Positions 1 to 7,859 of a stretch of DNA of 39,097 nucleotides are shown one piece after another. The translations under genes were made by a program, and so were the position numbers. Below the pieces are notes generated by a model. The model was not told where the DNA came from, did no database searches, and saw nothing but the letters and a program-made list of their open reading frames with translations. Each line of letters opens with the position of its first letter. Positions within the stretch are counted from its first letter, which is position 1. The DNA comes from Mariprofundaceae bacterium (GTDB lineage: Bacteria > Pseudomonadota > Zetaproteobacteria > Mariprofundales > Mariprofundaceae), in contig JAUZRG010000021.1 in assembly GCA_030950585.1 (NCBI GenBank), positions 1 to 39,097 of the forward strand. Reading direction: 5' to 3'.

Positions 1-1202
1 ACTTCTTTTAATTGAAAATCTTTACGTATGCGCAGTAACCACCGTAATTCATGATTTTTTTCATGCAATTCCAAGAAGGTTTCGGCATTGATACTGAGTA
101 AATAGCTATCTTGTAAAGCCATGGCTGTGATGGTTCGTTTATTTTGATTCATGATCGCAGTTTCTCCCAAAGTGGCATGGGCATTGATTCTTTTAAAGGG
201 TACACTTTGATCATCAATATTGAGAAATAAACCTATTTGACCTGAGATCACCGTATAGACATGGGTGGGTTGGTCGCCAGCTTTAAATAAGATTTCTTTT
301 TCTGTTAGGTGTGTGATTGATATATGATGGGCTAGGTTTTCTCTAATATCTTGTTTTAACTCGGAAAAAATAGCTGATGTGGCAAGGCGTTGTAATATGA
401 TGCGATGACAGTATGACTTGGCCATGCATGGTTTGATATTGGGTAGAAAATGCTTGATTTGAATGATGTTTTTATAAGGGATGCTTAGAAAGCAACAATC
501 ACTTAGTGCAATGGCTTGTGTGGTCCACCTCTGTTGTAGAAAAAACTCAACTTCGCCAAACATATCCATGTCTGTACGTATGCCCATGCTTTCCATGCTG
601 GTGTGGCGTGGTATGAATATTTCAACTTCACCTTGAACAATAAGGTACAAAGTATCGGCATCATCATCTATTTTAGTGAGAATATCTCCTTTGTTGGCAT
701 AGGAAAGGTTGATCCACTTCATTAAATGCTGAAATTCTTCAAAGCTGATGGCTGGGGCAAATAAGCTACGGTCAAGATGCTTTGATTGGCTGATGATTTG
801 AAATATTTTTTCTTCTTCGCTGAGCAGCTCCAGCATATCATCATGCCATAAACCTTGCGCACGTAACTTATTTAAAATGGGATCAATGGGTGTTTTGTTT
901 TTATTGATACGGTAATAGGCTTTTAAGGCTGATAAACTATGTTGTAAGTAGTTGCTTTCGCTGAAAAGTTCAGCAGATTTCAGGTAATAATTAGAGCTTT
1001 CTTGTATGTCATGATCGCGTTCAAAGCATTGGGCTGCATGCAATAGATGTTGTGATTTTTTGCGTATATCAAGCTTTTCTTCTTCAGAGCACTGTAGATA
1101 CATATGTGCTGCATCATGGTATTTTTTCTCTTCTTGTTTTTTATGCGCTTGTTGAAGAAGCTGAGGAAATGATAAATGTTGGTGTGCAAAAGGATTTTTC
1201 AT
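1..1202 (-). CDS. Protein with two cyclic-nucleotide-binding domains (partial, runs off left edge)
   Basis: An open frame starts with ATG at 1202 (MKNPFAHQHL) and stays open for 400 codons to the window edge, so the C-terminus is missing. Residues about 10-110 are helical, charged and TPR-like. Residues about 150-245 and 275-380 each read as a CRP-type cNMP-binding fold. The second has a good phosphate-binding cassette (LGETAIMNQNKRTITAMA, about 345-362, with GE and the phosphate-contacting Arg). The first (FGEVEFFLQQRWTTQAIAL) is one residue shorter and may not bind. No transmembrane segment or DNA-binding domain is visible in the part present. It is the last visible gene of a minus-strand operon, 9 nt after the msrAB stop. 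Its role is inferred as a cAMP or c-di-nucleotide sensor; ligand and output are unknown. Confidence 0.85.
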   Translation of the reverse strand, partial: MKNPFAHQHLSFPQLLQQAHKKQEEKKYHDAAHMYLQCSEEEKLDIRKKSQHLLHAAQCFERDHDIQESSNYYLKSAELFSESNYLQHSLSALKAYYRINKNKTPIDPILNKLRAQGLWHDDMLELLSEEEKIFQIISQSKHLDRSLFAPAISFEEFQHLMKWINLSYANKGDILTKIDDDADTLYLIVQGEVEIFIPRHTSMESMGIRTDMDMFGEVEFFLQQRWTTQAIALSDCCFLSIPYKNIIQIKHFLPNIKPCMAKSYCHRIILQRLATSAIFSELKQDIRENLAHHISITHLTEKEILFKAGDQPTHVYTVISGQIGLFLNIDDQSVPFKRINAHATLGETAIMNQNKRTITAMALQDSYLLSINAETFLELHEKNHELRWLLRIRKDFQLKE

Positions 1203-1211
1203 GGTTCTCAA

Positions 1212-2267
1212 TTATTTGAATAGTTTTAAATAGGCAGCATAACCTTGGTTGCTTAAGTCTTCGTAAGCGATGAAGCGCAAAGAGGCCGAATTAACACAGT
1301 AGCGTAAACCAGTGGGTTGAGGGCCATCATTAAAGATATGACCAAGGTGAGAGTTGGCGTACTTACTGCGAATTTCTGTACGGGTTGAAAATAAGCTGCG
1401 GTCTTCGTGTTGGGTCATCATACCTGCTTGGATAGGGCGACTAAAACTGGGCCAACCTGTGCCAGAATCAAACTTATCTTCTGAACTAAACAAGGGCTCG
1501 CCTGAAACGATGTCAACATAGATGCCTTTCTTTTTATGATCCCAATAGGGATTCTTGAAAGGAGGTTCAGTACCTTCTTTTTGGGTCACATCATATTGTT
1601 GTTTAGTGAGTGTTTTTTTCAGCTCACTGTCTTTTGCTTTGCGATAATCAGGGTGAATATGTTTTTTCTGCCAGATTTCTTGCAAAAACTGATCTCGCCC
1701 TGAACCTGAGCGATAATAACCATAACGCAGTGGGTTTTTTTGGTGATAATCTTGGTGGTAAGCTTCAGCAGGGTAAAAGGCTGTGGCGGGGTGAATCTCG
1801 GTCACAATTTCTTTTGCAAAACGACCTGATTGATTTAATGTCTCTTTGCTTTTTTGAGCCAGCTGCTGCTGTTCTTCATTGTGAAAAAATATAGCAGATC
1901 GGTATTGTGTTCCACGGTCAGCAAAAGAGCCACCTGCATCGGTGGGGTCAATTTGTTGCCAAAAAAGCGTTAAAATAGTGTCGTAGCTTATTTGACTTGG
2001 GTCAAAGTGAATTTGAATGGCTTCAAGATGTGTTGTTGTGCCCGAACTAACTTTTTCATATGTTGCATCATTAGCGTGACCACCAATATAGCCTGAAATG
2101 ACAGCTTGAATACCTTGTTTTTTTTCAAAGGGTGCTTCCATGCACCAAAAGCAACCACCTGCAAAGGTCGCAAGTTGTAATGATTCATCCATAGGGGCTT
2201 TCTCCTCAGCTATACTTGTTGAGATGCAAAGGCATAAAAGACATAGGCTAAGGAGTAGGTTTTTCAT
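1212..2267 (-). CDS. msrAB: Secreted bifunctional methionine sulfoxide reductase MsrA-MsrB
   Basis: This is a fusion enzyme that reduces both S- and R-epimers of methionine sulfoxide. I start at 2267 ([10 protein letters not shown]) because GAGG sits just upstream and a signal peptide follows (hydrophobic to about residue 20, then EEKAP); an upstream in-frame extension lacks these. The MsrA domain spans about 30-190 with GGCFWC and catalytic Cys39. The MsrB domain spans about 215-345 with SGTGWPSF and [11 protein letters not shown], catalytic Cys near 324. The MsrB half lacks the two zinc-binding CxxC pairs, and the position that carries the resolving Cys in Neisseria PilB (SGCGWPSF) is Thr. 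It therefore probably depends on direct reduction by a partner or on another cysteine. Its start overlaps the K+ channel gene by 20 nt, which suggests coupling. Location is inferred as periplasm. Confidence 0.94.
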   Translation of the reverse strand: MKNLLLSLCLLCLCISTSIAEEKAPMDESLQLATFAGGCFWCMEAPFEKKQGIQAVISGYIGGHANDATYEKVSSGTTTHLEAIQIHFDPSQISYDTILTLFWQQIDPTDAGGSFADRGTQYRSAIFFHNEEQQQLAQKSKETLNQSGRFAKEIVTEIHPATAFYPAEAYHQDYHQKNPLRYGYYRSGSGRDQFLQEIWQKKHIHPDYRKAKDSELKKTLTKQQYDVTQKEGTEPPFKNPYWDHKKKGIYVDIVSGEPLFSSEDKFDSGTGWPSFSRPIQAGMMTQHEDRSLFSTRTEIRSKYANSHLGHIFNDGPQPTGLRYCVNSASLRFIAYEDLSNQGYAAYLKLFK

Positions 2268-2937
2268 TGTTTTCCTCAGGCCTAACTTTTTTGTTCTCGG
2301 GATCTTTTGGCGTATTATCTTCAGCAATCAAGACACGGGTAAGGTTGGCGATGACCAAGGAATAAACCATCATGCCAAACAACATCGTGATTACAGCAAT
2401 GATTCTTCCGACACCTGTAATGGGATAAACATCACCATAACCAACACTGGTCAGGGTGACAAAAGCCCACCATAAGCCATCAGATATATCATTAAAAAGA
2501 GGGTTAATATCATGTTCGACAAGGAAAATACTTAAACCTGCAATGAAGGTGACGGTAAATAACAATGCCATCGCTGTGGGAAAGCTTTCACTGGATAACA
2601 TCAGCATACGCACAAGGTGACGACGTTGGGTGCGAATGACGGCTGCAATTTGAATGGCAGGGATTAAAAAACGAAAAAACATGAATAAACGCAATAGTGG
2701 CGATGATAAGATAACCATCAAAGCAAGGTCAATCCAGTTGCTGCGGATATGAGCTTTGCGGTCTTCAGCTAACCACCAGCGCAATGCAAAAACAATAAAG
2801 AAGCTGCTTAAACAAGCTATTTGCACCCATTCTGGGGCTTTATCCCAAAATGAGAGTGCAATGATCAAAACGGTGAGAACAAACAGAAGAATATCCAAGC
2901 CTTGATTGAGATATTCTTTATATTGTTTGCGCATCAT
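2248..2937 (-). CDS. Voltage-gated-type potassium channel (6 TM, no C-terminal sensor domain)
   Basis: A 229-residue membrane protein carries a textbook K+ selectivity filter, TSVGYGD at residues 163-169, between two hydrophobic helices (about 120-140 and 174-200). The first 110 residues hold three to four further helices. One is an arginine-bearing S4-like stretch around 80-112 (RLFMFFRF...[10 protein letters not shown]). The tail after residue 205 is short, charged and without a CNBD or RCK domain. It abuts the YqhA-like gene (stop TAA at 2939) and overlaps msrAB. The family (Kch/KvAP-like) conducts K+ in response to voltage or ligand; which applies here cannot be told. A separate two-domain cNMP protein lies in the same operon. 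Confidence 0.92.
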   Translation of the reverse strand: MMRKQYKEYLNQGLDILLFVLTVLIIALSFWDKAPEWVQIACLSSFFIVFALRWWLAEDRKAHIRSNWIDLALMVILSSPLLRLFMFFRFLIPAIQIAAVIRTQRRHLVRMLMLSSESFPTAMALLFTVTFIAGLSIFLVEHDINPLFNDISDGLWWAFVTLTSVGYGDVYPITGVGRIIAVITMLFGMMVYSLVIANLTRVLIAEDNTPKDPENKKVRPEENNEKPTP

Positions 2938-2938
2938 T

Positions 2939-3454
2939 TTAATGCGATTTGTGAGTGAAGTACACAGACAAAGAGACCATTAAAATACCTGCACCCATGT
3001 ATAAGATATTGAGGGGATCATCAAACTTAACGTATAAAACATTTTTGAAGAAGGTAACGATGAGAATCATTAAAATCACTTTGGTCAAACGGTCTTTTAA
3101 GTCATCTAAGGTATTGATCATGAGTATATTGGTTGAATGATCACAGTCTTCTGCAACATCTATTTTACTAATGAATAATTCGTACATACCTAGAGCAAAA
3201 ATAAGCATCACAATGGCCAATAAAAAATCATCCACAGACGTAATAATGTGGCTAATGACTTCAACATGAAAATCATCAGGTTTGACCTCGCCTAAAAGTG
3301 TGATAGATATAAAGTGTTTCGCAAGGGCAAACATATCCATCGTAGCCAAGGTGAAGAGTAAAAGGGTGCCAACTAATGAAGAAATAACCGCTAAAATAAC
3401 TAGAAATCTAGCATTCCAAAGAAATGTTTCAAAAATATGTTCAGTGATTTTCAT
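2939..3454 (-). CDS. YqhA/UPF0114 family membrane protein
   Basis: A 171-residue protein with about four hydrophobic segments (roughly 15-40, 65-90, 125-145, 150-168). The sequence around residues 108-140 (DHSTNILMINTLDDLKDRLTKV followed by a hydrophobic helix) fits the UPF0114/YqhA family, whose function is not established. The ATG at 3454 overlaps the MFS stop in an ATGA junction, and its stop abuts the K+ channel start, so the genes are co-transcribed. Family assignment is from recalled family features, not a search. Confidence 0.8.
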   Translation of the reverse strand: MKITEHIFETFLWNARFLVILAVISSLVGTLLLFTLATMDMFALAKHFISITLLGEVKPDDFHVEVISHIITSVDDFLLAIVMLIFALGMYELFISKIDVAEDCDHSTNILMINTLDDLKDRLTKVILMILIVTFFKNVLYVKFDDPLNILYMGAGILMVSLSVYFTHKSH

Positions 3455-4683
3455 GATGGTGATTCTCCTTGGTTCAACTGCTGGTGCGTATTATATAAAA
3501 TAAAGGCCATAAAAAAAGCAATGCTGAGCAATCCTGCCGAAATCGCAAAAGGAACAGTGGGGCCGTGTAAGCCAGATGTCGAGACTGCAAAGAAGAAACC
3601 ACCCATCGTGGGTCCTGCGACGCGGCCAAGACTATTCATGGATTGATACAAGCCAAGCACGGTTCCTTGATGATCTTGATGGGTGATGCGTGATAGCAAA
3701 GAACTTAGACTGGGACTAAGCAAACCAAAGCCCATCGTCATGGGAATCAATGCGATTAAGAGGAATGTCGAAGAAACATCCAAGGCCATGATCACCAAGG
3801 CACTAATGAGCAACACAAAGCCGACAAGAATCATGCGTGTTTCACCATAGCGGGGTACTAATTTTCTCACCATGCCACCTTGCACAATGGTGATCAGGAT
3901 ACCGATGTATGCAAAAACATAACCGATATTGGTTAAGCTCCAGCCATAAGCATGCTTACCATATAAAGGTAATGCGATTTCAAAAGCAGCAAAGCCAGTG
4001 ATCAGAATAAAGCCAAGCAATAGAATCAAAGGTACGCCGGGTTGTGCCAACGCTGTTTTCCATGATGCGGCATTCAGTGGTGAACCCCAACGTTTGCTAC
4101 TGGTTTGACGTGTTTCTTGGAGAAGAAAAATAGCAGCAATGGCATTGAGTAGACACAAGATGGCCGCACAAAAAGGCGCTAGTTGGTGATTGTTGCCAAA
4201 GGTTTCACCCGACAAGAATCCGCCTAAGGCAGGACCAATGACAAAACCAAGGCCAAAAGCTGCCCCAATCATGCCCATGCCAGCCGCACGTTTTTCAGGT
4301 GGAAGTACATCTGCAATCACAGCTTGCGCGGTGGCAATATTGGCACCTGCAATGCCTGCGAAAAGACGAGCAATAAAAAGCAAGGTTAGTGACTCCGCCA
4401 AGCCATAAACAAAATGGGCGATAGCAGAGCCAAATAGACCAAGCACTAAGATTGGCTTGCGGCCGATTTGATCGGATAAACGCCCCCAAATAGGCGCGAA
4501 GAAAAACTGCATCAATGAATAAGAAGCCATCAAGAAGCCAATTTGTAGTGATGTGGCTGCAAACGCAGGCAGCGATGCATAAACAGGCATCAGTGGTAAG
4601 ACAATACCAAAGCCAACCAAATCTAAAAATACGGTTAAAAAGACAATGGTTAGTGTCTGTTTATTTCGGCGTTTTTCGTCCAT
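3451..4683 (-). CDS. MFS drug/metabolite:proton antiporter, TetA-like (DHA1)
   Basis: A 410-residue, 12-TM transporter. The N-terminus (LDLVGFGIVLPLMPVYA) and the loop 2-3 motif GRLSDQIGRKPILVLG are characteristic of the TCR/Tet branch of DHA1 exporters. Motif C-like glycines follow in TM5 (FGLGFVIGPALGGFLSGE). A good Shine-Dalgarno AAGGAG precedes the ATG at 4683. It is the first gene of the five-gene minus-strand operon. A candidate -10 (TATAGT, complement of 4704-4709) and a 16-bp palindrome lie upstream. Substrate is unknown; TetA-like signatures are shared by many sugar and drug exporters, so resistance should not be assumed. Confidence 0.93.
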   Translation of the reverse strand: MDEKRRNKQTLTIVFLTVFLDLVGFGIVLPLMPVYASLPAFAATSLQIGFLMASYSLMQFFFAPIWGRLSDQIGRKPILVLGLFGSAIAHFVYGLAESLTLLFIARLFAGIAGANIATAQAVIADVLPPEKRAAGMGMIGAAFGLGFVIGPALGGFLSGETFGNNHQLAPFCAAILCLLNAIAAIFLLQETRQTSSKRWGSPLNAASWKTALAQPGVPLILLLGFILITGFAAFEIALPLYGKHAYGWSLTNIGYVFAYIGILITIVQGGMVRKLVPRYGETRMILVGFVLLISALVIMALDVSSTFLLIALIPMTMGFGLLSPSLSSLLSRITHQDHQGTVLGLYQSMNSLGRVAGPTMGGFFFAVSTSGLHGPTVPFAISAGLLSIAFFMAFILYNTHQQLNQGESPS

Positions 4684-4703
4684 AGCAACTCCTTGGGTGG
4701 CGC

Positions 4704-4743
4704 ACTATAGGGTTTTTGTGTCTAAATCACACATGCATGTGTG
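4704..4743 (-). promoter_or_regulatory. Candidate operator/promoter of the MFS operon
   Basis: CACACATGCATGTGTG at 4728-4743 is a perfect 16-bp palindrome, 45 nt upstream of the MFS start. A TATAGT -10-like hexamer reads on the minus strand at 4709-4704. With 17-18 nt spacing, its -35 would fall on the right place to be covered by the palindrome. This is the arrangement of a repressor site for a TetR/MarR-type regulator, but no regulator gene is in the window. The rest of the gap to rpiA (4744-4898) holds only a small GATAT-TTCG-ATATC hairpin and a TTGACA at 4845-4850 without a convincing -10. Confidence 0.45.
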
Positions 4744-4898
4744 GTTGAAAAGATATTTCGATATCAGTGACGATGTGATTTAAGAGATATGACAGGCTAA
4801 AAAAAGTCATTTTAAAGAGCTGAAATCATGATGGTGTCAGGCGTTGACATTCATTTTTTAATTCATAACCTGCGTTAACAGCAAGATGGAGGTGTTAA

Positions 4899-5555
4899 AT
4901 GACGCAAGATGAAATGAAAAAAGCCGTGGCTCAAGCGGCATTGGATTATGTGGTAGCGGGTAGTATTGTTGGTGTAGGTACGGGTTCTACAGCCAATATG
5001 TTTATCGATGCTCTTGCGAGTATGAAAGATGATATCTTGGGTACGGTAGCAAGCTCTAATGTGTCGGCGGAACGCTTGGCGTCTCACGGCATTAAGGTGC
5101 TTAACTTTAATGATGTTAGTGAAAACATGGTTGTTTATGTGGATGGTGCTGATGAATTTGATGCTGGTAAATGCTTAGTGAAAGGCGGCGGTGGTGCGCT
5201 AACACGGGAAAAAATTGTGGCCGCTGGTTTTGATAAATTTGTTTGTATTGTCGATGAAAGTAAAAAAGTTGATGTTCTGGGTGCTTTTCCCTTGCCTATT
5301 GAAGTGATTCCGATGTCACGTAACTTGATTACACGTGCCATGAAAGAGATGGGTGGAAACCCCGTGTGGCGTGAAGGTTTTGTCACTGATAATGGCAATG
5401 ATATTTTAGATGTTCATGGCTTATCTATTACAGATCCTAAAGCTTTGGAAGCAACTTTAAATCATATGCCCGGTGTGGTGACCAATGGTTTATTTGCCAT
5501 GTGCGGAGCTGATATTGTGTTGATGGCAACACCTGAAGGTGTGGAAATCCTTTAA
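4899..5555 (+). CDS. rpiA: Ribose-5-phosphate isomerase A
   Basis: The enzyme interconverts ribose-5-phosphate and ribulose-5-phosphate in the non-oxidative pentose phosphate pathway and Calvin cycle. The 218-residue length matches the family. Visible signatures are the phosphate loop [15 protein letters not shown] near the N-terminus, the DGADEFD motif with catalytic acidic residues, and [11 protein letters not shown]. The ATG at 4899 has a strong GGAGGT 5 nt upstream. It stands alone, divergent from the MFS operon and convergent with the PpiC gene; a mobile element sits directly downstream. Confidence 0.96.
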   Translation: MTQDEMKKAVAQAALDYVVAGSIVGVGTGSTANMFIDALASMKDDILGTVASSNVSAERLASHGIKVLNFNDVSENMVVYVDGADEFDAGKCLVKGGGGALTREKIVAAGFDKFVCIVDESKKVDVLGAFPLPIEVIPMSRNLITRAMKEMGGNPVWREGFVTDNGNDILDVHGLSITDPKALEATLNHMPGVVTNGLFAMCGADIVLMATPEGVEIL

Positions 5556-5614
5556 AGCTGTTCATCATTTTATTTTAGCCTATGCTTTAGCTACTTTGCA
5601 TTGTGTTTGAAGCA

Positions 5615-5784
5615 CCTAGGAGGCTGTCCGAGAATGACAAACTTACTGCGTAAAAGCGGATATTGGTCGGATTCCCACCCCATTATCGTTAAATAGTCCC
5701 TGCTATTCGCCTCAAATGGGGCGAAAATACAACTCAATCTCACTTTCCCTCTCTACGATCTTCATTCTCGGACAGCCTCCTAGG
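5615..5784. mobile_element. MITE-like element with perfect 23-bp terminal inverted repeats
   Basis: The left arm at 5615-5637 (begins CCTAGGAGGCTGTCCGAGAA) is the exact reverse complement of the right arm at 5762-5784. The 124 bp between them have no long ORF. If the inverted repeat proper begins GAGGCTGTCC, the flanking CTAG on both sides could be a 4-bp target duplication, which would fit the YTAR preference of IS5-group elements. Because CTAG is itself palindromic, it could equally be part of the repeat. The GAGGCTGT tip matches the start of the IS5-type element at 38620. It is non-autonomous, and mobilisation by an IS5-like transposase is inferred. Confidence 0.75.
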
Positions 5785-5830
5785 AGGCTGTCGAGAAGAG
5801 AAAGAACTAAAAGCGAATAGCCAAATATCA
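5782..5830 (+). repeat. Truncated, diverged second copy of the MITE left end
   Basis: Immediately after the element the sequence starts again with AGGAGGCTGTC-GAGAAGA. It then continues with AACTAAAAGCGAATA, which parallels the interior of the first copy (AAAAGCGGATA near 5651-5661) with small deletions. No matching right end is seen, so this is the remnant of a tandem or nested insertion. Confidence 0.55.
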
Positions 5831-5833
5831 AAA

Positions 5834-5959
5834 ATGATTAAATTTGAAGTGAAAAACGAAGTTGTAAACAATTCTTATAATCATCAAGAAGTATTAGAAA
5901 TTATTGGAAAGGCTCTTTCAGAAAAACTCATTCAACTCATGACAGGTGATGTGAAGTAA
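5834..5959 (+). CDS. Short orphan ORF or gene fragment next to the MITE
   Basis: ATG at 5834 opens 41 codons (MIKFEVKNEV ... LMTGDVK) ending in TAA at 5957-5959. I do not recognise it. There is no Shine-Dalgarno in front, but the frame is also open upstream through the repeat remnant, so it could be the tail of a gene destroyed by the insertion. Composition (charged, Asn/Val/Lys-rich, plausible helix NHQEVLEIIGKALSEKLIQL) looks protein-like. Confidence 0.3.
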   Translation: MIKFEVKNEVVNNSYNHQEVLEIIGKALSEKLIQLMTGDVK

Positions 5960-5979
5960 GCTTTTTTTATTGTACTGCT

Positions 5980-6882
5980 TTATTTAGCAGGTGTTGCTGT
6001 TGGTTCTTCTTTAGTTGGTACTTTGATGTGTTGTTTGTAGCGATCAGATGCAATACTGAAGTTATTTTCTGATTTTAGGTCTTCAACCCATTTTTGAAAT
6101 AATTTCTGAGAGATTTCATTTTTGATTTGTGCTTGAACATCTTCTAGTTTGGTTTCTTGTGCAGCAATCTTCTCAATGAATTGAATCAGGTGAAAGCCAA
6201 AGCGCGTTTGAACAATGGCTGAAACTTCATCTTTTTTCGTTAATGCAAAGGCTGCTTTTTCAAATGCTGGATCCATCGCGCCTTGGCCAAATGGCGGAAG
6301 TTCACCACCGTTCTTTTTGGTTCCGGGGTCAATGGAGTATTTGCTGGCTAACGAAGCAAAGCTTGTGCCATCTTTAAGTTGTTGCGCAATGGTTTTGGCA
6401 AGCTCTTCTTCTTTGACCAAAATATGACGAGTGTGAACTTGCTCACCTTTGTTGAAACGGCCTTTGTTTTCGTCAAAGTATTTCTGAATACTTTCTTCTG
6501 AAACATTGTTTTGTTTTTCTTGATAATCCTTATGCAATGCTTGAATAAGAATAGATGCTTTGGCCTGTGCTAATTGAGATTGAATGCTTGGGCTTTTTGC
6601 AATATCCATAGATTCTGCTTTGTCGGTGAGTGTTTTACGTGTCATTAGACCATTGAGAATATTGGCACGCATACCATCATTGTCTTTCATGGCCTGAAAG
6701 CGTTCAGGTAAGTTTGCAAACTCACGGTCAATGTCTGCTTCTGTAAACGTGGTTTTACCAACGCTTGCAATAACAACGGGTGCAGCGGCTGTTTCTTTTT
6801 TAGCCTCAGGTGTTGTCTCTGGTTTGTCGCATGCTGCGATACCCACAAGAATAAGGGCACATAGAAAGGTGCGAAATGGCAT
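5980..6882 (-). CDS. PpiC/parvulin-type peptidyl-prolyl isomerase lipoprotein
   Basis: A periplasmic foldase that isomerises X-Pro bonds in exported proteins. I start at 6882 (MPFRTFLCAL) because TAGGAG lies upstream and a lipoprotein signal follows with lipobox GIAAC (Cys18). A SurA/PrsA-like N-terminal helical region spans about 45-140. The parvulin domain spans about 148-240 (VHTRHILVKEEE, then GGELPPFGQGAMDPAFEKAA, then RFGFHLIQF). The C-terminal helix resembles PrsA/PpiD. The 300-residue length suits a single-parvulin lipoprotein. It lies downstream of gloB with a 49-nt gap. The precise subfamily is uncertain. Confidence 0.92.
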   Translation of the reverse strand: MPFRTFLCALILVGIAACDKPETTPEAKKETAAAPVVIASVGKTTFTEADIDREFANLPERFQAMKDNDGMRANILNGLMTRKTLTDKAESMDIAKSPSIQSQLAQAKASILIQALHKDYQEKQNNVSEESIQKYFDENKGRFNKGEQVHTRHILVKEEELAKTIAQQLKDGTSFASLASKYSIDPGTKKNGGELPPFGQGAMDPAFEKAAFALTKKDEVSAIVQTRFGFHLIQFIEKIAAQETKLEDVQAQIKNEISQKLFQKWVEDLKSENNFSIASDRYKQHIKVPTKEEPTATPAK

Positions 6883-6931
6883 GTAAAATCTCCTAAAGTG
6901 AATCACTTGGTGGGGAAATATAAGGCTATTC

Positions 6932-7711
6932 TTAAGAATAACAATCACGCCGTTGACGAAGGTCAGTAAAGACAGCTAGCGGTGTCGATTCGGTTTGATA
7001 TGTGTTGGCATGATTTTGGCAAAAATCAGTATGTAAGGGACGTAAAAAGGGATTTGTGGCGCATTCTAACGCGATATTACTGGGTATGGTTGGTATTTTT
7101 TGCATACGCTTTCGGGTATCGCTATGAATGCGTTCTTGCAGTGCGTCATTGTTTTCGTCCAAGGTGCGTGCAAAACGCAGGTTCATGAGTGTGTATTCAT
7201 GCGCACAATAGACTTGGGTCGCAGGGTTTAAGGCCGCTAATTTTTCCAAACTAGCCCACATCATGGTTGGCGTGCCTTCAAATAAGCGTCCACAACCAGC
7301 ACCAAAAAGGGTGTCGCCTGTGAATAAGGCATCGTCAATGAGGTAATTGATGTGTCCTAAGGTATGGCCAGGTACGTCGATGCTTTGAATGACTAAATCA
7401 TGAATGAGCATGCTTGGTGTGGCTGACATATCATAATCAGGGGTGCGATAGGCATCATGTTCTGAACTGATGACTTGGCAGCCAAAATGTTGTTTTAATG
7501 CATGATTTCCATCGGTATGATCCCAATGGTGATGGGTGTTTAGAATATGAGTCACGGCTTTATTGAGCTGTTTGCTGGCGTTGATCACAAGTTCAGCATC
7601 TGTTGGGTCAACAACAAGTAAGTGCTGCTTGGTTTCAATGAGATAAATATAATTATCTTTTAAGGCGGGAAGTTGATGTACACAGAAGTTTTGATGTTGA
7701 TAGGTCCACAT
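6932..7711 (-). CDS. gloB: Hydroxyacylglutathione hydrolase (glyoxalase II)
   Basis: It hydrolyses S-lactoylglutathione to lactate and glutathione, the second step of methylglyoxal detoxification. It is a metallo-beta-lactamase fold with THHHWDH at residues 59-65 binding two metals, a VPGHTLGH motif near 114-121 and FTGDTLFGAGCGRLFEG with the bridging Asp. The C-terminal glyoxalase II domain with NPFLR is present. Length 259 matches the family. The ATG at 7711 has only a weak ribosome site. A plausible thiol/aldehyde-stress neighbour is the peroxiredoxin on the other strand. Confidence 0.96.
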   Translation of the reverse strand: MWTYQHQNFCVHQLPALKDNYIYLIETKQHLLVVDPTDAELVINASKQLNKAVTHILNTHHHWDHTDGNHALKQHFGCQVISSEHDAYRTPDYDMSATPSMLIHDLVIQSIDVPGHTLGHINYLIDDALFTGDTLFGAGCGRLFEGTPTMMWASLEKLAALNPATQVYCAHEYTLMNLRFARTLDENNDALQERIHSDTRKRMQKIPTIPSNIALECATNPFLRPLHTDFCQNHANTYQTESTPLAVFTDLRQRRDCYS

Positions 7712-7859
7712 CGCCCGTACACTTTCATGTTCTTGATTGGATGAAAAGTTTAAGCTTTGTTTTTAACCTTAGTAAATCAGTGGTGGTATCCATGTTTGTT
7801 CCTGCTTATGCTGTGCCGCATTCTTGTGTGAGATAACACAACGCAAATAGGAGCGAATT

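Noticed and set aside
1610-1894. Long open frames antisense to msrAB and many other genes
   Set aside because: They lack ribosome sites and family features and mirror the codon pattern of the real gene on the other strand.
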